A stretch of 64,000 nt of DNA from WM-3-3 sp041660045 (GTDB taxonomy: Bacteria > Pseudomonadota > Gammaproteobacteria > Methylococcales > Methylomonadaceae): NCBI GenBank assembly GCA_041660045.1, contig JBAZXA010000001.1, forward strand, positions 558,001 through 622,000, written 5' to 3'. This document shows positions 42,829 through 52,631 of the stretch, piece after piece. Each line of letters opens with the position of its first letter. Position 1 is the first letter of the stretch. The notes beneath the pieces are model-generated. The model had not been told where the DNA came from, ran no database searches, and worked only from the letters and a program-made list of their open reading frames with translations. The position numbers were made by a program, and so were the translations under genes.

Positions 42829-44379
42829 TTAACGAAAAATAATAGCCAAACTGACCATCAACGCACTCATTACCACAGTAATCAGCATTTTCTGATAAAA
42901 CGTTTGCATCTGTTGATTTAATTGCTTCAACATTTGCTGCTGCTGTTCTGCCATTTGTTGACTATGGGACGAGTTTTCTAAGGCTTTGTAGATTAGTCCA
43001 GGCATTTCAGGAAATTGGTCTAGCATTAACGGCAATTGCTTAAGCAATTTTTCCAGTTTAGCTTTAGGCCCCATGCGCTCATGGAACCATTTTTCTAAAA
43101 AGGGCTTGGCGGTTTGCCATAAGTCTAATTCAGGATAAAGCTCGCGGCCCAAGCCTTCGATGTTGAGCAACGTTTTTTGTAGCAAAACCAGCTGGGGCTG
43201 AACTTGCATATCAAAGCGCCGCGCGGTTTGAAATAAACGTAACAAAAATAATCCAAATGAAATTTCTTTAAGCGGCTTTTCAAAAATAGGTTCACAGACA
43301 CTACGGATGGCTGATTCAAACTCTTCAATTCGTGTTGAACTGGGAACCCAGCCGGATTCCACGTGCATTTGCGCTACACGCCGATAGTCCCTATTAAAGA
43401 ACGCCAGAAAGTTTTCGGCTAAGTAATGTTGGTCAGATAACGATAAAGTACCCACAATACCAAAATCGATCGCAATATATTTAGCCGGCAATTCGACAAA
43501 AATATTGCCGGGGTGCATATCAGCATGAAAAAAATTATCCCGGAACACTTGGGTAAAAAATATCTCAACACCGCGTTCAGCCAATAATTTTAGATCGGCT
43601 TGGCCTTCTTGCAACGACTTAATGTTACCGATTGGAATACCTTGAATTTTTTCCATAACCATCACTTTCTGGCGCGTTAAAGGCCAGTGGACTTCTGGAA
43701 TATAAAGGCTATCTGAGCCTTCAAAATTACGCCGCAGCTTACTGGCATTGGCTGCTTCACGAATTAAATCCAGCTCATCAAGAGTCGTTTTTTCAAATTC
43801 CGCAACCACCTCAACAGGACGTAATCGTTTAGCGTCAGGCCAGACCCGCTCTGCCATTTTGGCTAGCTCATAGAGTAAAGCCACATCGGCATGGATACGT
43901 TCTTGGATATCTGGCCGTAAAACTTTAATAATAACCGGCCTACCATCCTTTAAAACAGCACTATGGACTTGCGCAATAGATGCTGAAGCCATAGGCTCAA
44001 GGCTAAACTCAGCAAAGGCTTCAGCTACCGGCATCCCCAATTGCTCTTCAATGATTGCACGGGCGACTTCACTGTCGAAAGGTGGCACACGATCTTGTAA
44101 CTTAATCAGCTCGTCGGCAATATCTTCAGGCAAAAGATCTTTTCGAGTGGATAGTGCTTGTCCAAATTTAACATAGATTGGCCCTAAATCTTCCAAGCTT
44201 CGCCGTATTCTAATACCACGGCTTTCTTGCTTACGTCGAAACCAATAGTTAGGTGAAAGTAACGCTAAATACCGAATTGATCGAAATAAAGGGGTGTTTA
44301 AGAGAATTTCATCTAGGCCATGAAAAATCATGACCCAATTAATATGGATCAGGCGTAGCAATATTTTGGGACGAATCAC
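42829..44379 (-). CDS. ubiB: Ubiquinone biosynthesis atypical kinase UbiB
   Basis: A 516-residue ABC1/ADCK-family protein. Motifs: KFGQALSTRKDLLPEDIADEL (KxGQ), ASIAQVHSAVL (the Ala-rich A-loop replacing the P-loop), VIIKVLRP, NFFHADMHPGNIFV and IDFGIVG. Two C-terminal membrane helices end the protein. UbiB supports the Ubi complex, perhaps by extracting lipid intermediates with its ATPase activity. It follows ubiJ by 36 bases, completing ubiE-ubiJ-ubiB. Confidence 0.95.
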   Translation of the reverse strand: MIRPKILLRLIHINWVMIFHGLDEILLNTPLFRSIRYLALLSPNYWFRRKQESRGIRIRRSLEDLGPIYVKFGQALSTRKDLLPEDIADELIKLQDRVPPFDSEVARAIIEEQLGMPVAEAFAEFSLEPMASASIAQVHSAVLKDGRPVIIKVLRPDIQERIHADVALLYELAKMAERVWPDAKRLRPVEVVAEFEKTTLDELDLIREAANASKLRRNFEGSDSLYIPEVHWPLTRQKVMVMEKIQGIPIGNIKSLQEGQADLKLLAERGVEIFFTQVFRDNFFHADMHPGNIFVELPAKYIAIDFGIVGTLSLSDQHYLAENFLAFFNRDYRRVAQMHVESGWVPSSTRIEEFESAIRSVCEPIFEKPLKEISFGLFLLRLFQTARRFDMQVQPQLVLLQKTLLNIEGLGRELYPELDLWQTAKPFLEKWFHERMGPKAKLEKLLKQLPLMLDQFPEMPGLIYKALENSSHSQQMAEQQQQMLKQLNQQMQTFYQKMLITVVMSALMVSLAIIFR

Positions 44380-44415
44380 GTAGTTGCCTGTTTAGCTAAA
44401 AAATGCGGTAAGCTT

Positions 44416-45060
44416 TTATTTAAGATTTATTTCTGGCTCATTAGTGTGAGTGCCCAGGTTTTGGTCTAGGCGTTCAACTTTTTTTTGTAAGCGATCAAAC
44501 TCAATCCGTAACTCATCGATATGTCGATAAAAGATGTCTATTTCGGCTGTAGCAGGTAATTGTCTGGTTTCTTCTTGTAAAAACTCTTTAGTATTGGCGA
44601 TAAAAGTGCTTAAAGTATCTGTACCCCAACTTTTACCGCCGCGAAAAAACTGCCCTAATTGATGCGCAACCACATCACCTGTGTAATGAGATAGCTTTTC
44701 TTCTAAATTGATATCTAGCTTGGCAAACAACTCTTGAAACTTTCTTCCTGTGCTCATATCCCCGGTAATTTTAACTTCACCAGAAAAAATCGATTGCATA
44801 GGATTTTTGTTTAATCCCATCAAGCCAAACGCCCATAATGAGCCAGTAAGTTGGGTATCAGTTTGCCCTTGAAAGTCTGGTAGGATTTGAATCGTTTGCG
44901 AATTTGGGCATAAATACAAGGTTTCATTGAATGGCTCTAGCGTTACCGCAATCACTTTGCCTGCCATAGGCTGCAGAAAAGCACTACTATTTTCATCTAA
45001 GGCTAAATATTGCTGAAGCACGGCTTCTAGCGCATTAACCACTATCAGCTTGACCACCAT
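44416..45060 (-). CDS. ubiJ: Ubiquinone biosynthesis accessory factor UbiJ
   Basis: A 214-residue protein with an SCP2 lipid-binding domain in the first ~115 residues (LQPMAGKVIAVTLEPF, GSLWAFGLMG, SGEVKITGDMSTGRKFQELF) and a C-terminal coiled coil (YRHIDELRIEFDRLQKKVERLDQNL). UbiJ with UbiK organises the soluble Ubi complex on prenylated intermediates. It starts one base after the ubiE stop, so it is co-translated. Confidence 0.9.
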   Translation of the reverse strand: MVVKLIVVNALEAVLQQYLALDENSSAFLQPMAGKVIAVTLEPFNETLYLCPNSQTIQILPDFQGQTDTQLTGSLWAFGLMGLNKNPMQSIFSGEVKITGDMSTGRKFQELFAKLDINLEEKLSHYTGDVVAHQLGQFFRGGKSWGTDTLSTFIANTKEFLQEETRQLPATAEIDIFYRHIDELRIEFDRLQKKVERLDQNLGTHTNEPEINLK

Positions 45061-45061
45061 C

Positions 45062-45814
45062 TTAGAATTTATAACCCCGATGGACGGCGACTATGCCTTG
45101 GCTCATATTAAAATATTCGCAGCGTTCAAAGCCCGCCTCTTGCATCATAGCTAAAAGCTCATCTTGTTTGGGATGCATACGAATTGATTCTGCCAAATAA
45201 CGGTAACTTTGCTCATCTTTAGCAACAATTTGACCAATCTTCGGCAATAACTGAAACGAGTAAAAGTCATAGACTTTCTCTGTGACTTTGTCTATTGGAT
45301 GCGAAAACTCAAGTACGACAACCCTCCCACCAGGCTTTAGCACCCTTAGCATAGAACGTAAGGCCGCGGCTTTATCGGTAACGTTACGCAAGCCAAAGCC
45401 TATACACACGCAATCAAAACTATTATCAGCAAAGGGTAAACACTCGGCATTGACTTGAGCATATTGCACATGGCCGAATAAACCTCTATCAATTAGGCGA
45501 TTGCGGCCATTACGTAACATTTCCGCATTAATGTCAGCTAAAACAACTTGTCCGCCGGCACCTACGCGCTTTTCAAATAGCAAGCTAAGATCACCCGTGC
45601 CACCAGCCAAATCAAGTACCTTTTCATTTGCCCTGACATTTGCCAATTGCACCGCAGCCCTTTTCCAGAGACGATGTATGCCCAATGACATCAAATCGTT
45701 CATAAGGTCATACTGATTTGCTACGGAATCAAACACACCACGGACTAAGCTAGCTTTTTCATCCATAGCTACCTGTTTAAAACCAAAATGGGTCGTTTGT
45801 TGTTTAGTCATCAC
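45062..45814 (-). CDS. ubiE: Ubiquinone/menaquinone methyltransferase UbiE
   Basis: A 250-residue SAM-dependent C-methyltransferase acting on demethoxy-ubiquinol precursors. Motifs: VANQYDLMNDLMSLGIHRLWKR, VLDLAGGTGDLSLLF (SAM site), CIGFGLRNVTDK and GGRVVVLEFSHP. It lies 9 bases after the DUF971 gene in the leftward hslVU-DUF971-ubiEJB order found in many gammaproteobacteria. Confidence 0.95.
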   Translation of the reverse strand: MMTKQQTTHFGFKQVAMDEKASLVRGVFDSVANQYDLMNDLMSLGIHRLWKRAAVQLANVRANEKVLDLAGGTGDLSLLFEKRVGAGGQVVLADINAEMLRNGRNRLIDRGLFGHVQYAQVNAECLPFADNSFDCVCIGFGLRNVTDKAAALRSMLRVLKPGGRVVVLEFSHPIDKVTEKVYDFYSFQLLPKIGQIVAKDEQSYRYLAESIRMHPKQDELLAMMQEAGFERCEYFNMSQGIVAVHRGYKF

Positions 45815-45823
45815 TTAACCCAA

Positions 45824-46240
45824 TTATTGGTCTTTTTGGTCACTAGAAACGCTAGTAGGCGCCTCATCATTACGGGCATATCCAGCCTGTTTTAAGCATT
45901 GTAAATAATCCGCCCACAGCGTCGGATAATCCGCACCTAAACGGTATAATAAATCCCAGGTGTAAATCCCGGTATTATGGCCATCACTAAATAAAGGTGA
46001 GATACCATAACTACCTACCGCTTTAATTTCCGTAATGCTGACATTTTCTTTGCCAACTTGTAGCACTTCTTGACCCGGCCCATGGCCTACAGCCTCAGCA
46101 GATGGGGTATAAACGCGCAGATATTCACAAGGTAAATTAAATAGGCTACCGTCATCAAAACTGATTTCTAGCACGCCTGAGGCTTGGTGTAATTTAATTT
46201 CGGTCGGTAACGCATTGCAAGGTTTTATAGTGAGACGCAT
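45824..46240 (-). CDS. DUF971 (GBBH-like N-terminal domain) protein
   Basis: A 138-residue protein with the gamma-butyrobetaine-hydroxylase-like N-terminal domain: EIKLHQASGVLEISFDDGSLFNLPCEYLRVYTPSAE and IYTWDLLYRLG. The domain is thought to bind a metal or aid Fe-S proteins, but its bacterial role is unproven. Its position between hslU and ubiE is conserved in gammaproteobacteria. A C-terminal extension beyond ~120 is polar. Confidence 0.87.
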   Translation of the reverse strand: MRLTIKPCNALPTEIKLHQASGVLEISFDDGSLFNLPCEYLRVYTPSAEAVGHGPGQEVLQVGKENVSITEIKAVGSYGISPLFSDGHNTGIYTWDLLYRLGADYPTLWADYLQCLKQAGYARNDEAPTSVSSDQKDQ

Positions 46241-46252
46241 AATTTTTATCTA

Positions 46253-47578
46253 CTAAAGTATGTAACGGCTTAAATCTTCATCTTCGACAAATTCAGTTAA
46301 ATGATTATCGACATAAGCGGCATTGATAATAATGTTTTTTTCTATTAAATCAGGGGCATGATAAGAAATCTCTTCTAACAAGCGTTCTAATATGGTGTGC
46401 AACCGTCTAGCGCCAATATTTTCAGTCGTTTCATTAACTTGCCAACCCAGTTCAGCAATCCTTTTGATACCATCACTGGTAAATTCTAAAAGCACACCTT
46501 CCGTGGCCATTAAGGCTTTATATTGCTCAGTTAAGGAAGCATTCGGCTCCGTTAAAATGCGGATGAAATCTTCCGCAGTTAAGGCCTCCAACTCAACCCT
46601 AATGGGGAACCGTCCTTGTAATTCCGGAATTAAATCAGATGGCTTAGTCAAATGGAAGGCACCAGAGGCAATAAACAAAATGTGGTCTGTTTTAATCGTA
46701 CCAAATTTAGTGCTTACCGAGCTGCCCTCCACTAAGGGCAACAAATCACGCTGCACGCCTTCCCTTGATATTTCGCCACCACTGCCGCCATGTTCGGAGC
46801 GTTTACAAATTTTGTCTATTTCATCCAAAAACACAATACCATTTTGCTCAACTGCTTCGAGCGCACGTAGTTTTATGTCATCTTCGTTAACAAGTCTAGC
46901 CGCCTCTTCTTCCTGCAAGATTTTTAAGGCCATGTTAACCGGCATTTTCCGAGATTTCTTTTTCCCCGTATTCATGTTTTGGAACATACCTTGCAGCTGG
47001 CTGGTCATTTCTTCCATGCCAGGCGGCGCCATAATTTCAACGCCTAGCGGCGCAACTTGTACCTCTACCTCAATTTCCTTATTGTCTAAATCACCTTCAC
47101 GTAATTTTTTGCGCATTTTTTGACGTGTCGATTCCTCGGTGTCAGACAACATGCCCATGCCAGCCCTAGGCAATAAAATATCTAAAATCTTTTCCTCCGC
47201 CGTATCAAAAGCATGATGGCGGACTTTTTCCATTTCTGAATAGCGTGTCATTTTTACCGCTGAATCGACTAAATCCCGGATAATTGATTCTACATCACGC
47301 CCCACATAGCCAACTTCAGTAAATTTAGTCGCCTCGACTTTAATAAAGGGGGCATTTGCTAAGCGTGCTAAGCGGCGTGCAATTTCGGTTTTGCCGACAC
47401 CGGTGGGACCTATCATTAAAATATTTTTTGGCGTTACTTCTTCACGTAAGCCAGCGTCCAATTGTTGTCGACGCCAACGGTTACGCAGGGCAATTGCCAC
47501 CGCACGCTTGGCATTATTTTGGCCAACAATATGTTTATCCAGTTCACTTACAATCTCTTTTGGTGTCATTTGGGTCAT
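46253..47578 (-). CDS. hslU: ATP-dependent protease ATPase subunit HslU
   Basis: A 441-residue AAA+ unfoldase of the HslUV (ClpYQ) protease. Motifs: MTPKEIVSELDKHIVGQNNAKRAVAIALRNRWRR, Walker A GPTGVGKT, the pore motif GYVGRD, Walker B FLDEIDKI and the conserved ENIGARRLHT, with the C-terminal YIL tail that docks into HslV. ATG 47578 is 4 bases after the hslV stop and gives the family's normal length. In-frame codons up to 47614 lie inside hslV. Confidence 0.95.
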   Translation of the reverse strand: MTQMTPKEIVSELDKHIVGQNNAKRAVAIALRNRWRRQQLDAGLREEVTPKNILMIGPTGVGKTEIARRLARLANAPFIKVEATKFTEVGYVGRDVESIIRDLVDSAVKMTRYSEMEKVRHHAFDTAEEKILDILLPRAGMGMLSDTEESTRQKMRKKLREGDLDNKEIEVEVQVAPLGVEIMAPPGMEEMTSQLQGMFQNMNTGKKKSRKMPVNMALKILQEEEAARLVNEDDIKLRALEAVEQNGIVFLDEIDKICKRSEHGGSGGEISREGVQRDLLPLVEGSSVSTKFGTIKTDHILFIASGAFHLTKPSDLIPELQGRFPIRVELEALTAEDFIRILTEPNASLTEQYKALMATEGVLLEFTSDGIKRIAELGWQVNETTENIGARRLHTILERLLEEISYHAPDLIEKNIIINAAYVDNHLTEFVEDEDLSRYIL

Positions 47579-47582
47579 CAGT

Positions 47583-48131
47583 TTACTCGTTGGGCTCGGC
47601 ATCCAGCTCTTCAATACGTAAATTATGGTTGGTATATATACAAATATCCGCGGCTATATTGAGAGATCTCTCCACAATTTCACGGGCTGATAAGTCAGTG
47701 CCCTCCAGCAGCGCCCGTGCTGCGGCTTGCGCAAATGCACCGCCAGAGCCGATGGCCATAAGATCATATTCAGGCTCAATTACATCCCCTGTACCTGAAA
47801 GAATTAATGAATTTTTAGCATCGGCTATTACCAATAATGCTTCTAATTTGCGTAAGGCTCTGTCAGTGCGCCAATCTTTTGCCATTTCAACGGCAGCCCG
47901 GGTCAAATTGCCACGGTGCTTTTCAAGCTTGCCTTCAAAATGTTCAAATAAAGTGAAAGCATCTGCTGTGGCACCGGCAAACCCTGCGATCACTTTATCA
48001 TGATATAACCGGCGTACCTTGCGGGCATTTCCTTTCATGACGGTATTGCCCATAGTAACTTGGCCGTCTCCGCCAATGACAACTTTGTTGCCACGTCGAA
48101 CGGATAGTATCGTTGTCCCTCTTAAATTCAC
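47583..48131 (-). CDS. hslV: ATP-dependent protease peptidase subunit HslV
   Basis: A 182-residue threonine peptidase of the HslUV protease. The N-terminus MNLRGTTILSVRRGNKVVIGGDGQV matches the family. The catalytic Thr is exposed after processing before TTILSVRR. GSGGAFAQAAARALLE and the C-terminal IYTNHNLRIEEL are also characteristic. It is the first gene of the long leftward housekeeping run. I could not identify a convincing sigma-32 promoter in the 168-base gap upstream. Confidence 0.95.
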   Translation of the reverse strand: MNLRGTTILSVRRGNKVVIGGDGQVTMGNTVMKGNARKVRRLYHDKVIAGFAGATADAFTLFEHFEGKLEKHRGNLTRAAVEMAKDWRTDRALRKLEALLVIADAKNSLILSGTGDVIEPEYDLMAIGSGGAFAQAAARALLEGTDLSAREIVERSLNIAADICIYTNHNLRIEELDAEPNE

Positions 48132-48299
48132 AATAAAACCCTAAAATAATAACTAATTGTGACCGTGATTTTACATGGTCTAGTAAAATTGTGGGAAAAA
48201 TCTAGTTGCTAGCCATTAATAAACTTGACTTGGCCATTTAGCTGAAATTCAGTTATTTATGCTAGGCTAAACCTACGCAAGCCAGAATAGGATGCCAGT

Positions 48300-48938
48300 A
48301 TGCACGCGCTTAATGATATATCAACAATTTTAGCATTATCCATGGGTTTAGCATGGGCTAGTGGAATCAATTTATATGCAACTTTATTTACCCTGGGCTA
48401 TTTAGCTAATACCGGTAACATCACTTTACCGGAAAATTTACAAATAGTAGCTGACCCTATGGTCATGGCCGCAGCGGGTTTCATGTATTGCATCGAGTTT
48501 TTTGCGGATAAAACCCCAGGCATAGATACAGCTTGGGATACCTTACACACGTTTATCCGTATTCCTGCTGGGGCCATGTTGGCCGCTGGGGCAGTAGGTG
48601 ATTTGAATCCTGCTGTTGAATTAGCTGCCGCTATCGTAGGTGCAGGCTTGACTGCAACTACTCATGCCAGTAAAGCTGGCAGCCGGGTATTAATCAATAC
48701 CTCGCCAGAACCTTTCAGCAATTGGGCGGCCTCTATCAGTGAAGACGTTGCGGTGGTCACGGGGGTTTGGACTTGTATCAACCACCCTACTCTATTCTTA
48801 TTGCTATTAGGCTTGTTTATCTTGCTGATGATTTGGCTGCTACCTAAACTATGGCTAGGCGTTAAAAAGGTTTTCAGCTTCCTAATTAACCTATTTAGCA
48901 AAAATGAATCGACTATACGCTTAGACCCACCCAAATAA
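48300..48938 (+). CDS. DUF4126 membrane protein
   Basis: A 212-residue membrane protein of the DUF4126 family: ALSMGLAWASGINLYATLFTLGYLANTG, CIEFFADKTPGIDTAWDTLHTFIRIPAGAMLAAGAVGD and the Gly/Ala-rich AAIVGAGLTATTHASKAGSRVLINTSPEPFSNWAASISED. About five to six helices are expected. The role is unknown. It is transcribed away from hslV and ends 54 bases before the first tRNA gene. Confidence 0.82.
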   Translation: MHALNDISTILALSMGLAWASGINLYATLFTLGYLANTGNITLPENLQIVADPMVMAAAGFMYCIEFFADKTPGIDTAWDTLHTFIRIPAGAMLAAGAVGDLNPAVELAAAIVGAGLTATTHASKAGSRVLINTSPEPFSNWAASISEDVAVVTGVWTCINHPTLFLLLLGLFILLMIWLLPKLWLGVKKVFSFLINLFSKNESTIRLDPPK

Positions 48939-48944
48939 ATGCAG

Positions 48945-48973
48945 TTGACGGCAAATCAAATATCGAGTCTAAT
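48945..48973 (+). promoter_or_regulatory. Sigma-70 promoter of the tRNA-Phe pair
   Basis: TTGACG (48945-48950), a 17-base spacer and TCTAAT (48968-48973): five of six consensus bases in each box at ideal spacing. It begins 6 bases after the DUF4126 stop and about 20 bases before the first tRNA. This is the strongest sigma-70 match I noticed in the window. Confidence 0.75.
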
Positions 48974-48992
48974 AGCACTCTTTTGTAGGCCT

Positions 48993-49068
<76 letters not shown>

Positions 49069-49096
49069 CATTCAATACCCCCTAGCACATCTCTTT

Positions 49097-49172
<76 letters not shown>

Positions 49173-49372
49173 TTGGTTTAGCTTTAAAATTTTGCAAAAA
49201 TCCCACCACTTTATCAGACGGATAGTTTAGGCTTAGCGTCAGGAATGACACCACAAGTGTCCCAACTACTAACCTCTTTCCTAGCACCATGACAAAAATC
49301 TTGGCTTTAAAGCCAAATCTATAGCTTGCCTTATCAATGGCTTTCATTTTTTGTCACATGGGAGAAATTTCG

Positions 49373-50908
49373 ATGACGCAAATTTATCGCAAGTTGTCCG
49401 CATTAGCGGAAATATATATAACCAAAAAAAATAATTTCCCCATCAACCCTATCATAGAACCTGGGGCATTTTGGACACCTATTTTCATTTTCTTCTGCCT
49501 CTTACTGACTGCAACAGCATCTTACAAGGCCACTATAAGCTTAATTGAAGATAATGCTTGGGTAGTACACACACAAGAAGTAATAGAACGGACGTTAAAA
49601 CTGGCATCCTACTTACAAACTGCTGAAAGCAGACAACGCGGATATCTTTTAAGTGGCGATATACAATTCCTTGAAAATTATAATCAGGCCTTGCAACAAG
49701 CTGAACTAAATTTACGGGAGTTAATTACACTTATAGCCGACAACCCTGTTCAACAAGCCAATTTACAACAACTGGTCATGTTAAAAGCTGAGCGGGTTAA
49801 TGCTATGCAACAGGTTTTGGAAAGCTACCAAAGGAATGGGGCAAAAGCCGGTGAAAACGCATTTTTAGCCAATGCTGGCCAACAAAAAATGAACGACTTT
49901 ATGACCTTGATTGAAAAAATGTACGCTCAAGAAAAAAAACTGCTCGACTCCCGCTCAATTACTTCCACAAATAGTAAAAAAAATGCCGAGAACAGTCTGA
50001 TCATAGGTGCTATTTTTTCAATCTCTTTAGTATGTTTTTCCTATTATTTAATTATCCAAAGCTTAATTCGAAGCAAACAAACCGCCATTGAGCTAAAAGA
50101 AGCCCGCGATAATTTAGAAATCAAGGTTAAAGAACGGACAATGGAACTTGAACTAAGTAATCGGGAATTGCAAGAATTTGCCTTTATTGCATCCCATGAT
50201 TTACAGGAACCTTTACGCAAAATCCAAATATTTGGGGATCGGCTAAAACAAAAAAGTTCTGGCCACTTAGATGACTCTGCCCAAGATTACCTTAACCGTA
50301 TGCAAAATGCCGCAAGCCGCATGCATAGGCTAATTAACGATCTGTTATTATTCTCCCAAGTGTCTAGCAAACAAGGCACATTCGAGACCGTAGACCTTAA
50401 TATTATCGTTAAAGATATTTTGGATGATTTGGAAGGCAGCATCGAATATTACCAAGGCCACGTAGCTTATCAAGTGTTACCCATCGTAGAAGCGGATCCC
50501 CATCACATGCGGCAACTTTTTCAAAACATTATCAGCAACGCCTTAAAGTTTCATCGTCCTAATCAAGCGCCAGAAGTGTCTGTTATTTGGAAAAATCAAA
50601 CAGTATTGGACGGTGAGGATAAGGCTGAGCAATTTTATGAGATCTGCATTATCGATAATGGCATTGGAATAGACCCACAATATGTGGACAAAATTTTTGT
50701 ACCTTTCCAACGTTTACATGGTAGAAGTGAATATGAAGGCACTGGCATAGGTTTAGCTATCTGCCGTAAAATAATTGAACGCCATAACGGCTATATCCAT
50801 GTCATACCCTCACCATCAGGTATAGGCACTATGCTAATAATTGGATTACCAGTTCAGCTACCAGTTAAAACAGATATTTATAGGGTAACAGGTATAATCA
50901 ACACCTAA
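49373..50908 (+). CDS. CHASE3-domain sensor histidine kinase
   Basis: About 511 residues. One membrane helix (near 37-57), a periplasmic CHASE3 domain (TAESRQRGYLLSGDIQFLENYNQAL is its hallmark) and a second helix (near 210-232) lead into a coiled coil. The HisKA domain follows (FIASHDLQEPLRKIQIF, phospho-His), then an HATPase domain (NIISNALKF, DNGIGIDPQY, GRSEYEGTGIGLAI). I start at ATG 49373, with GGAGA 7 bases before, rather than the in-frame ATG at 49337. It heads a four-gene signalling cluster and lacks a fused receiver, so the next two genes are likely partners. Confidence 0.92.
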   Translation: MTQIYRKLSALAEIYITKKNNFPINPIIEPGAFWTPIFIFFCLLLTATASYKATISLIEDNAWVVHTQEVIERTLKLASYLQTAESRQRGYLLSGDIQFLENYNQALQQAELNLRELITLIADNPVQQANLQQLVMLKAERVNAMQQVLESYQRNGAKAGENAFLANAGQQKMNDFMTLIEKMYAQEKKLLDSRSITSTNSKKNAENSLIIGAIFSISLVCFSYYLIIQSLIRSKQTAIELKEARDNLEIKVKERTMELELSNRELQEFAFIASHDLQEPLRKIQIFGDRLKQKSSGHLDDSAQDYLNRMQNAASRMHRLINDLLLFSQVSSKQGTFETVDLNIIVKDILDDLEGSIEYYQGHVAYQVLPIVEADPHHMRQLFQNIISNALKFHRPNQAPEVSVIWKNQTVLDGEDKAEQFYEICIIDNGIGIDPQYVDKIFVPFQRLHGRSEYEGTGIGLAICRKIIERHNGYIHVIPSPSGIGTMLIIGLPVQLPVKTDIYRVTGIINT

Positions 50909-50975
50909 AACATCAGGACAAACTACTAATTTTAGATTAACTTCTCAGGCACATTTTTTATGTGGATAAATCAGT

Positions 50976-51431
50976 ATGACAAATAAAGGCAACCAAATAC
51001 TTGAAACATCCATACTTATTGCTGATGACGATGCTGATGACCGTTTACTAGTGCAGGAAGCGCTGATCGATGCGAAATTTCCTAATACAAACATAACCTT
51101 TGTTGAAGACGGCAATGATTTGATGGATTATCTAAATAAACGCGGGCAATACCTAGGTAATAATGACCGTATCTTGCCTACCTTAATTTTACTCGATTTA
51201 AATATGCCTAAAAAAGACGGTAAGCAAGCGCTACAGGAAATTAAAACTGACCCTAATTTACGCCAAATCCCTGTGGTTATTTTAACCACGTCTGGTGGTT
51301 CAGATGATATCAAATCCTCGTATGACCTTGGCGCAAATACTTATATCTCAAAACCAGCAAACTTTGATGATTTAGTTAAGATTATGCAAACTGTAAAACA
51401 CTATTGGCTGGATATCGCATGCTTAACCTAA
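50976..51431 (+). CDS. Single-domain response regulator (Rcp1-like)
   Basis: A 151-residue receiver with acidic residues in IADDDADDRLL, phospho-acceptor Asp in LILLDLNMPKKDG, TTS and SKPANFDDL. It belongs to the stand-alone Rcp1-type receivers that often lie next to CHASE3 or phytochrome kinases. It carries no output domain. It likely accepts phosphate from the kinase at 49373 and passes it on or acts as a sink. Confidence 0.9.
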   Translation: MTNKGNQILETSILIADDDADDRLLVQEALIDAKFPNTNITFVEDGNDLMDYLNKRGQYLGNNDRILPTLILLDLNMPKKDGKQALQEIKTDPNLRQIPVVILTTSGGSDDIKSSYDLGANTYISKPANFDDLVKIMQTVKHYWLDIACLT

Positions 51432-51451
51432 CCACTGACTTAGGCTAAATT

Positions 51452-52597
51452 TTGGAAAAAGTGTTGGTTTTATTAGTTGAAGACGATGAAGATGACTTTG
51501 TCATAACCCGCGATTTACTGTCCGATGTAGAACACACCGAATATACCGTTGATTGGGTAAATAATAGTACGGATGCCTTGGTCAAACTACAATTACTGGA
51601 CCCCAAATATGATGTTTGCCTACTTGATTATCGCTTAGGTAATGAAACCGGTGTAGATATCCTCCGCAAAGCAACCTTGGAAGGCGTAGCGGTGCCTATG
51701 ATATTACTGACCCAACATACGGATAGACAAATCGATTTATCCGCTATGCAAGAAGGTGCCAGCGATTTTTTGGTTAAATCAGAAATTAACAGTACAAATT
51801 TAGATAGGGCTATCCGCTATGTCCGGTCGATAAAGCAGCATGAACAAGAACGCTTAGAGCTGGCTCTAGCATTAGATGCCCGCCTGCATGCAGAAGCTGC
51901 CAACAAGAGCAAGGATGACTTTTTAGCTATGGTTTCGCATGAATTACGAGGCCCGCTTAACTCTGTGCTAATGTGGACAGCACTATTGCAAACGCCAGAC
52001 ATAGCGCCTGAGCTCATGGCTACTGCCATTAGCACTATTGAACATTCAGTAAAACGGCAAAGTAAGATTTTAGACGACTTATTGGAATTAACCCGTGGCT
52101 TGAATAGTTTGACTCGATTAAATAAACAACGGATCAATCTTTTTAATGTATTGCATGACGTCATAGCCACCCATTTACCGGCCATAGCCGATAAGTCGCT
52201 AGCACTTGAACTAGAGCCTGAATCCGGCGAGCTCTGGCTCAAAGCTGACCCTGAAAGACTACAACAAATACTCAGTAATTTAATTACCAACAGTATTAAA
52301 TTTACGCCTAAGCACGGTCACATAAAAGTCACCATCGAACAGCAATTGAAAGCGGATCAACCCGTTGTTGTCATTAACATTATGGATAATGGGGCTGGAA
52401 TTTCTGAACAGCTGCTTCCTTTGATCTTTGACCGGTATTTGCAAGCACCCATGAAACCGAACAGCACAAATGTTGGCCTTGGTTTAGGCTTAACCATAAC
52501 CAAACACCTAGTAGAATTGCACAACGGTTACATAGTCGCCGAAAGCCCAGGTGAAGGGCTAGGCGCAAAATTTACGGTCACTTTGCCAATAGATTAA
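51452..52597 (+). CDS. Response regulator-histidine kinase hybrid
   Basis: About 381 residues: an N-terminal receiver (VEDDEDDFVITRDLL, phospho-Asp in VCLLDYRLG, LTQH) fused to HisKA (AMVSHELRGPLNSVLMW, phospho-His) and HATPase (NLITNSIKF, MDNGAGI, GLGLGLTITKHL). No membrane segment. A receiver placed before the kinase suggests control by phosphorylation from another kinase, presumably the upstream CHASE3 protein. The start is TTG 51452 or GTG 51461. Neither has a strong ribosome-binding site, and GGAAAAA favours 51461. Confidence 0.9.
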   Translation: MEKVLVLLVEDDEDDFVITRDLLSDVEHTEYTVDWVNNSTDALVKLQLLDPKYDVCLLDYRLGNETGVDILRKATLEGVAVPMILLTQHTDRQIDLSAMQEGASDFLVKSEINSTNLDRAIRYVRSIKQHEQERLELALALDARLHAEAANKSKDDFLAMVSHELRGPLNSVLMWTALLQTPDIAPELMATAISTIEHSVKRQSKILDDLLELTRGLNSLTRLNKQRINLFNVLHDVIATHLPAIADKSLALELEPESGELWLKADPERLQQILSNLITNSIKFTPKHGHIKVTIEQQLKADQPVVVINIMDNGAGISEQLLPLIFDRYLQAPMKPNSTNVGLGLGLTITKHLVELHNGYIVAESPGEGLGAKFTVTLPID

Positions 52598-52631
52598 TCA
52601 AGCATTAGAAATTTACAGGAGTTTAGCTGTT

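Noticed and set aside
47356..48003. Plus-strand frame of 215 codons across hslU and hslV
   Set aside because: Both HslU and HslV are unmistakable on the minus strand over this stretch, so the opposite frame is a shadow.
48132..48299. Sigma-32 promoter for hslVU
   Set aside because: CCCACAAT on the minus strand resembles a heat-shock -10, but no CTTGAA-like box stands at the proper distance, so I do not call it.
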